Positions 14,335-14,382 of a DNA stretch of 14,382 nt are shown piece after piece. The first letter of the stretch is position 1. The number at the start of each line of letters is the position of its first letter. The stretch is from Flavobacterium sp. (lineage in GTDB: Bacteria > Bacteroidota > Bacteroidia > Flavobacteriales > Flavobacteriaceae): positions 1 through 14,382 of the forward strand of contig JASLHL010000110.1 of the NCBI GenBank assembly GCA_030152225.1, in the 5' to 3' direction. Under the pieces are notes generated by a model. It was not told the DNA's origin, did no database searches, and worked only from the letters and a program-made list of their open reading frames with translations. A program made the position numbers and the translations under genes.

Positions 14335-14362
14335 CTCCATTCTCCATTCTCCATTCTCCATG
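14335..14362. repeat. 7-base tandem repeat CTCCATT, four copies
   Basis: Three exact copies of CTCCATT are followed by a fourth ending in G (14335-14341, 14342-14348, 14349-14355, 14356-14362). The array has the same period as the one just upstream but an unrelated sequence. No gene is visible from here to the end of the window. Confidence 0.9.
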
Positions 14363-14382
14363 TACGTCCCTGACATAGGTTG

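Noticed and set aside
14263..14362. CRISPR array
   Set aside because: The units are 7 bases with no spacers, and no cas genes are nearby.

Overview
The window looks like chromosomal DNA from a Flavobacteriaceae member (Bacteroidota). The evidence is low GC with AT-rich spacers, promoter-like boxes of the Bacteroidota form TAnnTTTG, little Shine-Dalgarno signal before starts, and protein families typical of the phylum (DUF3857/transglutaminase proteins, long MORN_2 proteins, a small outer-membrane barrel ending in Phe). A Myroides- or Flavobacterium-like genus is a guess. Nine genes are supported, with no rRNA, tRNA, CRISPR array or recognisable insertion sequence.

Layout. Positions 1-259 are a perfect inverted repeat (two 127-base arms, 5-base spacer) starting at the first base; its centre is a normal terminator-like hairpin and its right edge runs into a promoter. 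Positions 283-7359 (+) form one operon of three overlapping genes for exported proteins: a TPR plus MORN_2 repeat protein of 1076 aa, a DUF3857/transglutaminase-like protein with an intact Cys-His-Asp triad, and a paralogue-like partner whose Cys and His positions are lost. A strong hairpin terminator follows. On the minus strand then come a cytoplasmic hexapeptide-repeat protein with an unrecognised 300-residue C-terminal region (7523-9046), a 612-base gap holding an 11-base-period repeat folded into a hairpin, a two-gene unit of a SAM-dependent methyltransferase and a putative glycolipid-binding protein (9659-11006), fabG (11268-12014) and an NhaC-family transporter (12080-13372). A divergent gene (13700-14200, +) encodes a small outer-membrane beta-barrel and is followed by a terminator and two blocks of 7-base tandem repeats.

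The most interesting points are as follows. (1) The leader of the NhaC-family gene carries the core of an S-box (SAM-I) riboswitch: TTATC, GCAACC, AGGTGC and GATAA in the right order, directly after a consensus -7 box. Its P2 arm is a simple hairpin and P4 is almost absent. This suggests that the transporter is a MetT-like methionine carrier and that the RNA is a reduced or divergent SAM-binding class. (2) There is an active/inactive transglutaminase-like pair in the exported-protein operon. (3) The 259-base perfect palindrome is either a striking structure or a fold-back artefact at a contig end. (4) The hexapeptide-repeat protein has an unknown C-terminal domain.

The first three genes probably act together in the periplasm or at the outer membrane. 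The remaining genes are individually regulated housekeeping or accessory functions with no evident joint pathway.
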